NCBI GenBank assembly: GCA_019314185.1 | Contig: JAFCZU010000081.1 | Span: 1 to 9,885, forward strand | Direction: 5' to 3' | DNA: 9,885 nucleotides | Origin: Deltaproteobacteria bacterium | GTDB lineage: Bacteria > Desulfobacterota > Desulfobacteria > Desulfobacterales > ETH-SRB1 | Shown: positions 1 to 7,815 of the stretch, piece after piece | Layout: the number at the start of each line of letters is the position of its first letter | Numbering within the stretch: position 1 is the first letter of the stretch | Program-made: the position numbers and the translations under genes | The notes under the pieces: model-generated | Told to the model about the DNA's origin: nothing | Seen by the model: the letters and a program-made list of their open reading frames with translations, nothing else | Database searches by the model: none

Positions 1-48
1 CAATTGATCGAGTTTTGTCTTTAGCTGCATGTTCCATCAACCAAAGTT

Positions 49-147
49 TCACAGGTTTAACTCTTTGCCCATTCGGTATTTGATATCGTGGTTGATTATG
101 AAGTTGAGTTCTTCATCTGTGAAGCCGTAAGAGGCAAGAGCAGACCC
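49..147 (-). pseudogene. 3' remnant of an Eco57I/type IIG-like DNA methylase
   Basis: Read on the minus strand, the 32 codons before a TGA at 51..49 contain YGFTDEELNFII followed by HDIKYRMGKEL. From memory, this closely resembles the extreme C-terminus of many Eco57I-type N6-adenine DNA methylases and type IIG restriction enzymes, which commonly end near 'YGFTDEELDFIINYDIKYRMG'. Upstream in the same frame the codons run into the 3' end of the AIPR gene and meet a TAA at 183..181. No methylase body is present, so this is only the tail of a gene whose front has been replaced. The family match is by recall of the motif and has not been searched. The tail begins at or next to the AIPR stop codon, which suggests a recombination junction. 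It could also be the end of some other protein sharing this short C-terminal motif. Confidence 0.5.
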
Positions 148-2204
148 TATTTTTTGAACTGAAATCCTTCCCCCTCCACCTTAGCTAATAACTTCATTAA
201 ATGCAGACTCTGTTTTTCTGAAGGTATTCTGTCAGGCATTCTGACAGCGACCTGCAAAATGCCCATATCCTTTTCGTTTAAGAGTTTTTGGGAACATCCC
301 CAAACGCTGAGTTCTTTCCATTTTTCAGGACCTAAACTTAGAACCTTTTTTTGAGCATTTATCCCGTCATCAATCTTTTGAACCTTTTTTGCATCTTTCC
401 CGTCAGCTACTGCTGTTTCCTTTCCAATAAGTTCATTTATAAATGCCTCGCTTAAATTCATATCAAACGCTTTCACTTTTAACCAGCACCCTTCTTTTTT
501 GCACCACTCTGTTACATTGGAAATATTTTCTGGTGTATCGGTTATAATTTTATAAATCTGATATGATACGTCTTCCAGCGTTTCATAAAAAGCTTTGCTG
601 ATTCCCTGTTTTTCCCAGATTTTCGAGAAATTAATCACCTTTTTCATACTGGACACTTTATCTGCTATCCAGGCGATGGAATAAACAACAATATTTGCTC
701 TGTAACCGCCACCATACCATGACTGCTTCATTATCAGCTTTTCTGTTGTCCTGAATACAATTGCTCTGGCTGCCAGATGTTTAAAGTATAATTCGTTAAA
801 CGCTTTTTCATCTTTGTCCCACTTCCTGCCGATTCCTGATGCATAAATTGCAAAATTTTTCTGAGCACCCTTGCTGACCGTATAAGGACAATCTTCCCAC
901 GCATTCACAAATTTTGCCAGATCAGTTTTTGTAAACATTTGGGCTTTGGGATATTCACCCTTGAATTTTTTTCTTGATGCCGGAGTTAAATGTGCCTGAG
1001 CATCAAGGTACTGACCACGGGCTCTTTCATAAAACCATTTCGTTTGTCTGAGCTCTCCTTCCTTTGGAGGAGCCCAAAGCCTTCTGGAAAATTCCTCCAT
1101 ACGGATATGGTAAGGATGATTCGCAAAAAAATCAGCAGCATTAACCTTATTCTGACTGTTTGCATATTCGGATATTTTAGGAACAACTTCTACAGAACGC
1201 TCTGGATCTACAATAGACAGTTTTACCTGGATAAAAATTTTGTCCAGATTCATCCTGTCTTTTTTTTTAGCTGAAAAAATTGATGCTGTTGTCTGTCCGC
1301 CATTAACAATCTGCAGATTTTTGAGCTTCCTGATGTTTTGCATTCCATTTGATTGCTCAAAATCAATTTCTTCTGCCGTAGCTGTGATACCATTATTATA
1401 CGCAAAAAACATTTCAGGATCATTACGTATCGTGTTTCTTATACCTTTATTGACATTGCCACGGAACTGCAGAAAACAACGGACATTCTGTTCAAGCAGT
1501 CTGGCACCATATTCGTCATATAGCATTGCCAGCATCCTGCCAGGCATAACCATAAGATATGACTGATAAGCATTTGTATCAATGTGCGCTGGAAGACAGG
1601 GCAGAGATTCTCCAAAAGATTCAATTAAATCTATAACAATATCCTCTTTCCCCTGTCTGGACGTAACAAGTCTGTGCAAACGGGAAATATCCCAGATATT
1701 ATAGGATATTTCATAATCAGAATGTTGAGCTGGTTCCAAAGAATGAACACGGCTGCTCAAGAGACCATTGCTTAAAAGGAATAATCTTATTTTTGAAAAA
1801 CTGTTTTTCCGTGTATAAATCTGGTGCACCAAACCATAACCTTGGGATGTCTCTTCAAGTTGAGGATAAAATCCCGGTGTCAAAGATTTTGAAAAGAAAT
1901 TTTCCAGTCTCTTAAAAGCCGCACTTATTTCTGTCTTTGTCAGGCTGGTCAGATCTTCACTGTTTCTAAAGTCTGAAATAAAAAGATTCAGAACTCCATC
2001 CTCTTCGACAAGGTTATAGCCGTCTACACGGATTCCACGCTCAGTTTTATACTGACAGTAGTCGAAGTTTTCCACCTCTCCTGAATCAACCAGAAATTCT
2101 GCAACATATTCAACAAATTCGCTTTCAATAAAATCTTCATTCGCATCTGCTCTGCCTAAAATTTCCTGTCGGAAATCCCTGTAAAAATCATCTATTGTTT
2201 CCAT
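147..2204 (-). CDS. AIPR-family (abortive infection phage resistance) protein
   Basis: A 685-residue protein of the AIPR family (PF10592), long associated with abortive-infection and restriction-modification loci. Hallmarks are in the middle: FLQFRG (about 244-249) then NVNKGI (250-255), FFAYNNGIT (about 266-274) and IVNGGQTTAS (about 299-308). The N-terminus carries VDGYNL and LFISDF (about 60-79). These resemble the strand layout of a restriction-endonuclease fold, but the second acidic-x-Lys position reads Ser-Asp-Phe, so metal-dependent cleavage by a standard PD-(D/E)XK site is not evident. I chose the ATG at 2204 over an in-frame upstream start because AAGGA lies 8 nt before it and the longer form would overlap the preceding gene; the extra residues look non-conserved. 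It is the last gene of the operon, 4 nt after the DUF4420 stop. A run of nine A on the coding strand (1260-1268) encodes three lysines. The biochemical role is unknown; effector or target sensor is inference. Confidence 0.88.
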   Translation of the reverse strand: METIDDFYRDFRQEILGRADANEDFIESEFVEYVAEFLVDSGEVENFDYCQYKTERGIRVDGYNLVEEDGVLNLFISDFRNSEDLTSLTKTEISAAFKRLENFFSKSLTPGFYPQLEETSQGYGLVHQIYTRKNSFSKIRLFLLSNGLLSSRVHSLEPAQHSDYEISYNIWDISRLHRLVTSRQGKEDIVIDLIESFGESLPCLPAHIDTNAYQSYLMVMPGRMLAMLYDEYGARLLEQNVRCFLQFRGNVNKGIRNTIRNDPEMFFAYNNGITATAEEIDFEQSNGMQNIRKLKNLQIVNGGQTTASIFSAKKKDRMNLDKIFIQVKLSIVDPERSVEVVPKISEYANSQNKVNAADFFANHPYHIRMEEFSRRLWAPPKEGELRQTKWFYERARGQYLDAQAHLTPASRKKFKGEYPKAQMFTKTDLAKFVNAWEDCPYTVSKGAQKNFAIYASGIGRKWDKDEKAFNELYFKHLAARAIVFRTTEKLIMKQSWYGGGYRANIVVYSIAWIADKVSSMKKVINFSKIWEKQGISKAFYETLEDVSYQIYKIITDTPENISNVTEWCKKEGCWLKVKAFDMNLSEAFINELIGKETAVADGKDAKKVQKIDDGINAQKKVLSLGPEKWKELSVWGCSQKLLNEKDMGILQVAVRMPDRIPSEKQSLHLMKLLAKVEGEGFQFKK
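1260..1268. repeat. Nine-base A/T homopolymer inside the AIPR gene
   Basis: Nine consecutive T on the plus strand are nine A on the coding strand, encoding Lys-Lys-Lys just after the VNGGQTTAS motif of AIPR. Runs of this length can cause transcriptional or replicative slippage. The frame is intact here. Confidence 0.5.
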
Positions 2205-2208
2205 ATTA

Positions 2209-3180
2209 TTATTCCTTAAAATATAAAATTTTTTCTGGATCAACAATAAATTGAGAACACTTATCAAGCATGATATCCAGTGTTATATTAACAATTCCTT
2301 CAGGTATATCGCTTGAATAAAATCTCGGAAAGTCATCCATTACTTCATAGAACCGGAATCTGCTTACAACAAAATAAAATTCGCTGTACTCCTGCAAGTC
2401 CAGATAGCCAGCCTGAAGTAAAAGATCCTCGAACAAATCACCGGATGAAGGCTGACTGTTTTGAATATACTCCCTGATTGCACCGATAATTATAGGAAGA
2501 TTAATGACATTATCAGTGTTTTTAGCCCCTTTGCCAACTGTAACAACAAACAGATAAAGTCTGGAAAGCTGGGTGTTCAGTTGCTCAACTGATGATATTC
2601 TTATCAGAGGCTTTGAAGTGCCGAGCTGACATTTCACTTCAACAGCAGTATCACCGATGCAGAAATCCTGCGGAGCATCGAGTGGCCCCTGCCAGAAAGA
2701 CAATGCTTCAGAAACAGAAAATTTCGGAAGAAGGTATTCTTTTAAAAACAGCAGTTCACCAATCAGCCCTTTTTGTTCAAATTCACTCATGATTTTTGTG
2801 CGGTATTTCTTCAAAAAAACATGCCACCGCACGAGTCGGCGGACAATCACAGCAACAACCGACTCCTCGTTAGAGCAACCGCTGGTTGCCTGTATCAGAT
2901 CAAGACACAGAGAGTAAAATATATCCCAGTCATCTTTGTTATTAAGGCGCAGTATCAATCTTGTCTTTCTGTCTCCATCTGATGTTGGAAGTGAAATATC
3001 TATTCCCTGAAGCAGTGGAACTTTACTGGGAAATCTTATACTGGCATCACATTCAAACAAAAAAAGATAATCATCTGATATATCTTTGCCCCAGAAGAAA
3101 TCAAAGGAATGTGTGTAATCTGCCCGTCTGACATTATAACTGGATAATGGGGTTTTGATCTTTTCCCACGGATTATTCAT
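2209..3180 (-). CDS. PD-(D/E)XK motif protein, DUF4420 family (predicted nuclease)
   Basis: A 323-residue predicted endonuclease of the DUF4420 / 'PD-(D/E)XK motif protein' family (PF14390), the likely DNA-cutting subunit of the system. The catalytic core is readable: a helix with GLIGELLFL (conserved Glu about 142), then W-x-GP with QDF (Asp about 172), then VEVK (Glu 181, Lys 183), followed by IRISSVEQL, typical of the family. All expected acidic and lysine positions are present, so it looks active. The ATG at 3180 is preferred over in-frame ATGs at 3201 and 3186 because AAGGAG lies 6 nt upstream of it. It overlaps the end of the Z1 gene by 8 nt and is followed 4 nt later by AIPR. In known loci this family sits directly beside Z1 and MORC-like ATPase genes. 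Nuclease activity is inferred from the motif; specificity cannot be read. Confidence 0.86.
   Translation of the reverse strand: MNNPWEKIKTPLSSYNVRRADYTHSFDFFWGKDISDDYLFLFECDASIRFPSKVPLLQGIDISLPTSDGDRKTRLILRLNNKDDWDIFYSLCLDLIQATSGCSNEESVVAVIVRRLVRWHVFLKKYRTKIMSEFEQKGLIGELLFLKEYLLPKFSVSEALSFWQGPLDAPQDFCIGDTAVEVKCQLGTSKPLIRISSVEQLNTQLSRLYLFVVTVGKGAKNTDNVINLPIIIGAIREYIQNSQPSSGDLFEDLLLQAGYLDLQEYSEFYFVVSRFRFYEVMDDFPRFYSSDIPEGIVNITLDIMLDKCSQFIVDPEKILYFKE
2213..2217 (-). promoter_or_regulatory. Ribosome binding site deciding the AIPR start
   Basis: AAGGA on the minus strand with 8 nt to the ATG at 2204. It overlaps the last codons of the DUF4420 gene, so the two genes are probably translationally coupled. 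Confidence 0.65.
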
Positions 3181-5869
3181 CTTCATCTCCTTCCAGGTCA
3201 TATCCGTATTCTGTTTTCCACCAGGTCGTATTTACTACATACTGGACAGGGCTGTCCTTAACCCTGCTTTCAGGAAAACTGATCCCGTAAGCGACTACGC
3301 CTGCAGGCCCTGGTTTCTGCCCTGATTTTGATTCATAGAAAATATTAAGAAGATGTATTATTAGCAAAGGCCGTGCCCTGACTTTTCTGTAATAATGGCC
3401 GGTAATATTTTCTGCTTTCTGGCCTGGCGCTTTTTTAAATAATTGTTCAGCTTCATCTATTTCTCTCCGAGAAAGACCTTCTCTTTCATCTCTGGTTGAC
3501 CCGACCCGTGCCTTTTTTCCGACTATTATACAATCAGAAAGCTGTTCTGACCTCGTACCAGCAGACCTTCTTTGACATCCAACAGCTATTCCGTGCAACT
3601 GTTCCTTAACATTATCCTGCACACTATCCTTGTTTATAATTGCAACATCCCATTTTTTAAGTTCATCTCCTTTGCGCCTATTTATGTATTCGACAACAGG
3701 TGTTGTGCTGGTTCTGATTGAGGCCGGATGATTCCTGAATCCATTGAGGAATTCTATCACCAGTTTTACCGGAACATTCTTCCACAGATGATTTTTGGCT
3801 TCTGTGAACTCAGGACTTTTAATTTCCCTTAATTTGCCGATAAAATTTAACAGTAAATTTCGATTCTGTTTGATATTTGACCGAGACTTGAAAAGTCTGT
3901 GGGTTTCAATGAGAGCCTTTGACAGATCTATTAACCTGGTTATTTTCTCACCTGTCCGCATTTTATTTCTTGCAGTAACAATCAGTGAATCTGGATGACT
4001 TCTTACTTTCAGCCCAAAATCCTTTGGAGTAAGTTTCGACAGCTCCATCTGTCTCAATTCCGCTTTCAGCTCCTCCGTTGCCTCAGAAATATGCGCATAC
4101 CATCCTGCGGCAAGACCCGGCATGAATACTCTGCATAAATCTTCATAACCGGGTCTGTAACCAAACCACCTGCCCATCTGCATCAGGGTGTCGTACATTA
4201 TTGAATTTCTCAAAAAATAACTTACGCTTAATCCTTCCAGTGTCAGCCCGCGAGACAGGCTGAATCCACCAACAGCTATTACATTCAGGCCATCCTTTTT
4301 ATAATTTTCATAATCCAGAGTATCACTTGACTGGCTGTTAATTTCTATAATCTTTACTGGTGCAGCAGCATCAAGAAGAACTGACTGAATTTCATCCCAT
4401 CTGAATTCTTCTTCACCGAATTCTTTTTTCCAATGCTCATGCAACTTCCCCATTAATGGATTCTTCAAAGCATCATCTGCAGGTTTTGCATAGTTAAACC
4501 GAATCTGCTGAATGAGTTTTTGTAAATATTCATGTAAGCTATTTCTAACCTGAGACTGGATATTTGTAAACCGGGAAACATTAATAAGCATTGAGTTGTG
4601 TTTTTTTATCTGACCCCGAAGAAGTCTTACTGCTATTACAAGAATAAATGTAAATACTGCCTGATGCAAACTGGATGGCAAATCTGTTATTACATAATCA
4701 ATTTTATGCCTGATCGGCAACAGATCTTCGTAATCATCTATATAGCGAATTATATCCAGACCGCTGTTTTCACCGAAGATTTTTTCCGGCCCCACGTAAT
4801 TATCAGGGGCATCCAGACTGGCAATGAAGTCTCTTGGGAATAGATCACCATTACCATTCAACATCTCTTCTTCACTGTCAGGATTAATAAAAATATTTGC
4901 AAACGGTGTTGCGGTATAACCAATATAACAGCGTTTATGGAAAAGATTAAGCGTCTCTCTTATGAGACTGTTAATCCGTGTTGATTTATCAGGGTCTTTA
5001 CTTGTGTTTATTGACGCATTATCCGCCTCATCATCTATCATAAGCATGGGATGATGTTTAATTCCTGTATCAGTTATCGCATTATGCTCTTTCAGCCAGG
5101 CGATTAAATTTTCCAATGTATTATAATTTTTCTTTATAACCAAGATAATCGGCTTGTTAACATCTCCCAACCCCAGTCCACTCGTTTCAGCTGTTTTTTT
5201 ATTAAAATCACTTGAAGTATTTGTCAGAGTTATCGGGATATTTCTATGATTATACCTGCCAACCCCAATATACCTGTTAATGCCAGGATCTGTTCTTAAC
5301 AGACGCGAACTGTCTCTTCCCACAAATCCTTCATCTATTCTTGCCTGTGTCTGACTTCGGAGGTTGTTCTGGGTTCCGGCAATTACAATAATCAGCCTGT
5401 ATCCAGCATCGGCAGCCTTGCAAATCAGACCTGTATAATTTGCGGTTTTGCCTGACTGCACATGGCCCACTACCATCCCTTTTCTTTCCCATGCCCCTTG
5501 TTTTAAAGGCTTTTCCAGAAGCCCGAGGATCTTATCCGTAATCTGATCCAGTTTCGGGATAACTCTCAGCCCGAAGCCTTTCTTTTGAAGCATCCTTTTA
5601 TAACGATCCCAGAAGTAAGGTTCGATTGAAGCCCTGGCAGACTCCAGCCAGGGCTCAAACTCTTCCTGGATGACTGCACCGATATGCATCGTGACATCAA
5701 ACTGAGCTTCCAGATACTTAACCAGTTCATCCTTTTCAGCAGAAGTTATATTTTCACCGAACGAAGCAGAAAAAGTGTCTACTTTCCCCCTTATGAACTC
5801 ACGGGTAACAGATGTTTCACGGGCTAATAACGCAATCATCATATCTTGAAGTTTATCTATATCACTCAT
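3173..5869 (-). CDS. Z1-domain helicase-like ATPase
   Basis: An 898-residue P-loop protein of the Z1 family (PF10593), related to superfamily 2 helicases and typical of MORC-linked restriction systems. Visible motifs: Walker A GHVQSGKT (135-142); a motif Ia-like VIAGTQNNLRSQ (162-173); Walker B plus DEAD-like IDDEADN (278-284); motif III-like GYTATPFAN (317-325); then the Z1 hallmark block GGFSLSRGLTLEG (534-546) and QMGRWFGYRPGY (564-575), whose arginines probably serve as motif V/VI fingers. Every ATPase motif is intact. Residues 1-120 form a helical N-terminal region. Residues 640-898 form a C-terminal extension of unknown role with a conserved-looking PLLIIHLL segment near 834. ATP-driven DNA translocation or remodelling is the family prediction. 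The start at 5869 overlaps the MORC gene stop by 8 nt (ATGAGTGA), and the gene's own end overlaps the next start by 8 nt. Confidence 0.92.
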   Translation of the reverse strand: MSDIDKLQDMMIALLARETSVTREFIRGKVDTFSASFGENITSAEKDELVKYLEAQFDVTMHIGAVIQEEFEPWLESARASIEPYFWDRYKRMLQKKGFGLRVIPKLDQITDKILGLLEKPLKQGAWERKGMVVGHVQSGKTANYTGLICKAADAGYRLIIVIAGTQNNLRSQTQARIDEGFVGRDSSRLLRTDPGINRYIGVGRYNHRNIPITLTNTSSDFNKKTAETSGLGLGDVNKPIILVIKKNYNTLENLIAWLKEHNAITDTGIKHHPMLMIDDEADNASINTSKDPDKSTRINSLIRETLNLFHKRCYIGYTATPFANIFINPDSEEEMLNGNGDLFPRDFIASLDAPDNYVGPEKIFGENSGLDIIRYIDDYEDLLPIRHKIDYVITDLPSSLHQAVFTFILVIAVRLLRGQIKKHNSMLINVSRFTNIQSQVRNSLHEYLQKLIQQIRFNYAKPADDALKNPLMGKLHEHWKKEFGEEEFRWDEIQSVLLDAAAPVKIIEINSQSSDTLDYENYKKDGLNVIAVGGFSLSRGLTLEGLSVSYFLRNSIMYDTLMQMGRWFGYRPGYEDLCRVFMPGLAAGWYAHISEATEELKAELRQMELSKLTPKDFGLKVRSHPDSLIVTARNKMRTGEKITRLIDLSKALIETHRLFKSRSNIKQNRNLLLNFIGKLREIKSPEFTEAKNHLWKNVPVKLVIEFLNGFRNHPASIRTSTTPVVEYINRRKGDELKKWDVAIINKDSVQDNVKEQLHGIAVGCQRRSAGTRSEQLSDCIIVGKKARVGSTRDEREGLSRREIDEAEQLFKKAPGQKAENITGHYYRKVRARPLLIIHLLNIFYESKSGQKPGPAGVVAYGISFPESRVKDSPVQYVVNTTWWKTEYGYDLEGDEDE
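3187..3192 (-). promoter_or_regulatory. Ribosome binding site deciding the DUF4420 start
   Basis: AAGGAG on the minus strand, 6 nt before the ATG at 3180. It lies inside the last codons of the Z1 gene. The earlier in-frame ATG at 3186 directly abuts it and the one at 3201 precedes it, so the start at 3180 is the best spaced. Confidence 0.7.
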
Positions 5870-7340
5870 CTTCTATACCCCTGGTTTTTAAAAACTCTAT
5901 AATACAATCAAAATTATTTCTGAATGGTTCGGTCAGCTCGAACTGTTTTTTTATTTCAGACTGTCCGACACCCTGTTCCTTTAATGTTTTGTAAAAAAGG
6001 TCTGCCAGTTCCAGCAATTTTTCGTTTTCAAGCTCATTTTTTGTAAGGGATTCAGGCGTGCCTGATACATCTGCATAAAAAGCATCTACAGGAAACTGTC
6101 CTTCAACCAGAGTCAGAATATCAGAAAAATAATCGCGCTGGCTGTCATTAAGTTCAGAAAAATATTTTTTCAGTAATGGATGATTTCGATTAATTGAATA
6201 TTTAATTTTATTATGGCTGGCCTCTCTGATCCATAAAGTATTCAATCCCTTCCGGGTTAAACGTCGGCCTCTTTTTGTATATATTCTTGATGAGCCACCA
6301 GTAATTCTTTCAATTATTTTTTTAAGCCGCTGCCTGATAACTTCAGGTGGTCTTGCTTTCGATTTCTTCACATCAATTGCCCAGAGATGGTCCAGACTGT
6401 TAGGCAAATCTATTTTTACCCTGGCAAGCCTGGTCAGTTCTCTCTGCCCGGCAAGCCGGAACCATGTGCCTGAGATAAGCAGTCGTGCGTTTCTATATAC
6501 GTAAAATCCCTGATTTTTTAGATATCCGTCTTCTCCGGCATAATAGTCAAACTCTTTTCGACTGATTTTGCTGTGGTGGGGTAAGATATAAGGCTGGATG
6601 TAAATGGTTTCGCCGTTGAGATCGAGTTTTTCATCCTGAAGGTATTGAGTAGCTGGATGCTTTGAATTGAATGGATCAAACGCTTTTAACGGGTCACCAT
6701 TAATAAAAACCCTGACAGCTCTGATGCCGGGTTCTCCCTTCAGGTAACGATGAAAAACCAGCTCCATGTGTTTTCTGACTTGATCCATTTTATCATACAG
6801 GTTCGCCTCAGTATTAGCTGAATCAGTTTTATCAATTACTCTGTCCAGTTTTTCCCACAAAACAAGCGTACCGGAATCTTCTAATTTTTCAGCATATGGC
6901 TGTTTCTGGATTTCATTTTCTTCAAGTACTTTCAGGAGCCATTCATTTCTGTCAGCGACATAATCCAGATCCCAGAAGCACCCGGATGCTTTTCTATCTT
7001 TTACAGAAACAACTGTTACCTTGCGACACTGTGAAAAAGAGGCTGTTTTCAACCCCAGACCAAATCTTCCAAGATCACTTTTGTCACGGAGATCAAGAGG
7101 GTTTATGCTTCCAGGCCGCATTGCTTCAATTAATTCGTCATAAGACATGCCAGTTCCGTTATCAATCATTACAATACTGGAGGTCTCATTGCTCCAGTTA
7201 AAATGAATTTCAATTAAACTGGCAGAGGCAGAGATACTGTTGTCGACAATATCTGATACGGCTGTTTTAAGTGAGTAGCCGATATCACGTAATGATTCGA
7301 TCAGAGATGAAGCTTTTGGGGGAGTATTTATGACATTCAT
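5862..7340 (-). CDS. MORC/MutL-like GHKL ATPase
   Basis: A 492-residue GHKL-fold ATPase of the prokaryotic MORC-like branch, related to HSP90, GyrB and MutL. Such proteins bind ATP, close by N-terminal dimerisation and act on DNA as clamps. Motifs: N-box DIVDNS (30-35), G1 box DNGTGM (60-65), G2 lid GRFGLGLKTA (91-100), then a second S5-like domain with GFYVYRNARLL (278-288) and IDVKKSKARPP (322-332), where a lysine is placed to contact the ATP phosphates. The general-base position of the N-box is Asp (30) where gyrase and MutL have Glu; this may be a subfamily trait. I chose the ATG at 7340 although an in-frame TTG at 7379 is possible; the conserved part begins just after 7340 and neither start has a strong ribosome binding site. 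It lies 29 nt after the Vsr gene and overlaps Z1 by 8 nt. It may power assembly of the nuclease complex (inference). Confidence 0.9.
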   Translation of the reverse strand: MNVINTPPKASSLIESLRDIGYSLKTAVSDIVDNSISASASLIEIHFNWSNETSSIVMIDNGTGMSYDELIEAMRPGSINPLDLRDKSDLGRFGLGLKTASFSQCRKVTVVSVKDRKASGCFWDLDYVADRNEWLLKVLEENEIQKQPYAEKLEDSGTLVLWEKLDRVIDKTDSANTEANLYDKMDQVRKHMELVFHRYLKGEPGIRAVRVFINGDPLKAFDPFNSKHPATQYLQDEKLDLNGETIYIQPYILPHHSKISRKEFDYYAGEDGYLKNQGFYVYRNARLLISGTWFRLAGQRELTRLARVKIDLPNSLDHLWAIDVKKSKARPPEVIRQRLKKIIERITGGSSRIYTKRGRRLTRKGLNTLWIREASHNKIKYSINRNHPLLKKYFSELNDSQRDYFSDILTLVEGQFPVDAFYADVSGTPESLTKNELENEKLLELADLFYKTLKEQGVGQSEIKKQFELTEPFRNNFDCIIEFLKTRGIEDE

Positions 7341-7369
7341 GTTATTTGTTTTATGTCCAACCAATTTAA

Positions 7370-7813
7370 TTAATTGCAATTATCTGATAATAATAAAACA
7401 CCATTAATTTCCTGTGAAATTTTATTTATTATTTTTTTAAGTTTATCCATATTTTTCGTTTCACATTCCCATACAATAAAGACTTTCCAGCCATTTTGTT
7501 TCAGTTGCTTCAGATGCTGCTTATCCCGTTTAACTGTCCCAGCAAATTTGTCTTTCCAGAATTTTATTCTGCTTTTTGGAGTATATGCATATTTGCAGCC
7601 TTTATGTCTGTGCCAGAAGCATCCATGAACAAAAATTACTGTATTATATTTTGGCAACACTATATCTGGTTTGCCTGGTAAATCCTTTCTGTGTAGTCTG
7701 AACCTGTATCCCATTCTGTGCAGCATTGACCGAACTATAATTTCAGGCTTTGTATCTTTACCCCTGATACGGGACATATTCCAGCTTCGTTTTTTTTCAC
7801 TGATTGTATCCAT
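7370..7813 (-). CDS. vsr: Vsr-family DNA endonuclease
   Basis: A 147-residue protein of full Vsr length. Vsr enzymes nick DNA 5' of T in T:G mismatches formed by deamination of 5-methylcytosine, and relatives also occur inside restriction-modification loci. Key features: the SRIRGKDTKPE start (Glu 24), PGKPDIV with the metal-binding Asp at 50, VHGCFWHRH with His 63, 68 and 70, and a zinc site likely built from His 70, Cys 73 and Cys 117 in VWECE. The usual Asn in the 'N-x-x-R-D' stretch appears as Thr (TVKRD), an unusual but probably tolerated change. The ATG at 7813 lies 2 nt after the methyltransferase stop; an in-frame TTG at 7819 overlapping that stop is an alternative start. Its placement beside a C5 methyltransferase fits mutation-avoidance repair, but the MORC/Z1 context also allows a direct restriction role. 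Confidence 0.93.
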   Translation of the reverse strand: MDTISEKKRSWNMSRIRGKDTKPEIIVRSMLHRMGYRFRLHRKDLPGKPDIVLPKYNTVIFVHGCFWHRHKGCKYAYTPKSRIKFWKDKFAGTVKRDKQHLKQLKQNGWKVFIVWECETKNMDKLKKIINKISQEINGVLLLSDNCN

Positions 7814-7815
7814 AT

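Noticed and set aside
1..52. A possible start of another minus-strand gene: GTG at 52..50 overlapping the methylase-tail stop, or ATG at 37..35 (MEHAAKDKTRSI).
   Set aside because: Only 12 to 17 codons fit before the window edge, there is no good ribosome binding site, and I do not recognise the residues.
112..126. Possible terminator hairpin (CTTC...GAAG) after the AIPR gene.
   Set aside because: The stem is only four bases, has no T-run after it, and lies within the methylase-tail coding remnant.
2205..2267. N-terminal extension of the AIPR gene to 2267.
   Set aside because: It would overlap the DUF4420 gene by about 59 nt, while AAGGA is correctly spaced before the ATG at 2204.
4598..4843. 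Plus-strand open frames inside the operon, such as this 81-codon one within the Z1 gene.
   Set aside because: They lie antisense to strongly supported genes, lack family motifs and have low-complexity compositions, so they are shadows.
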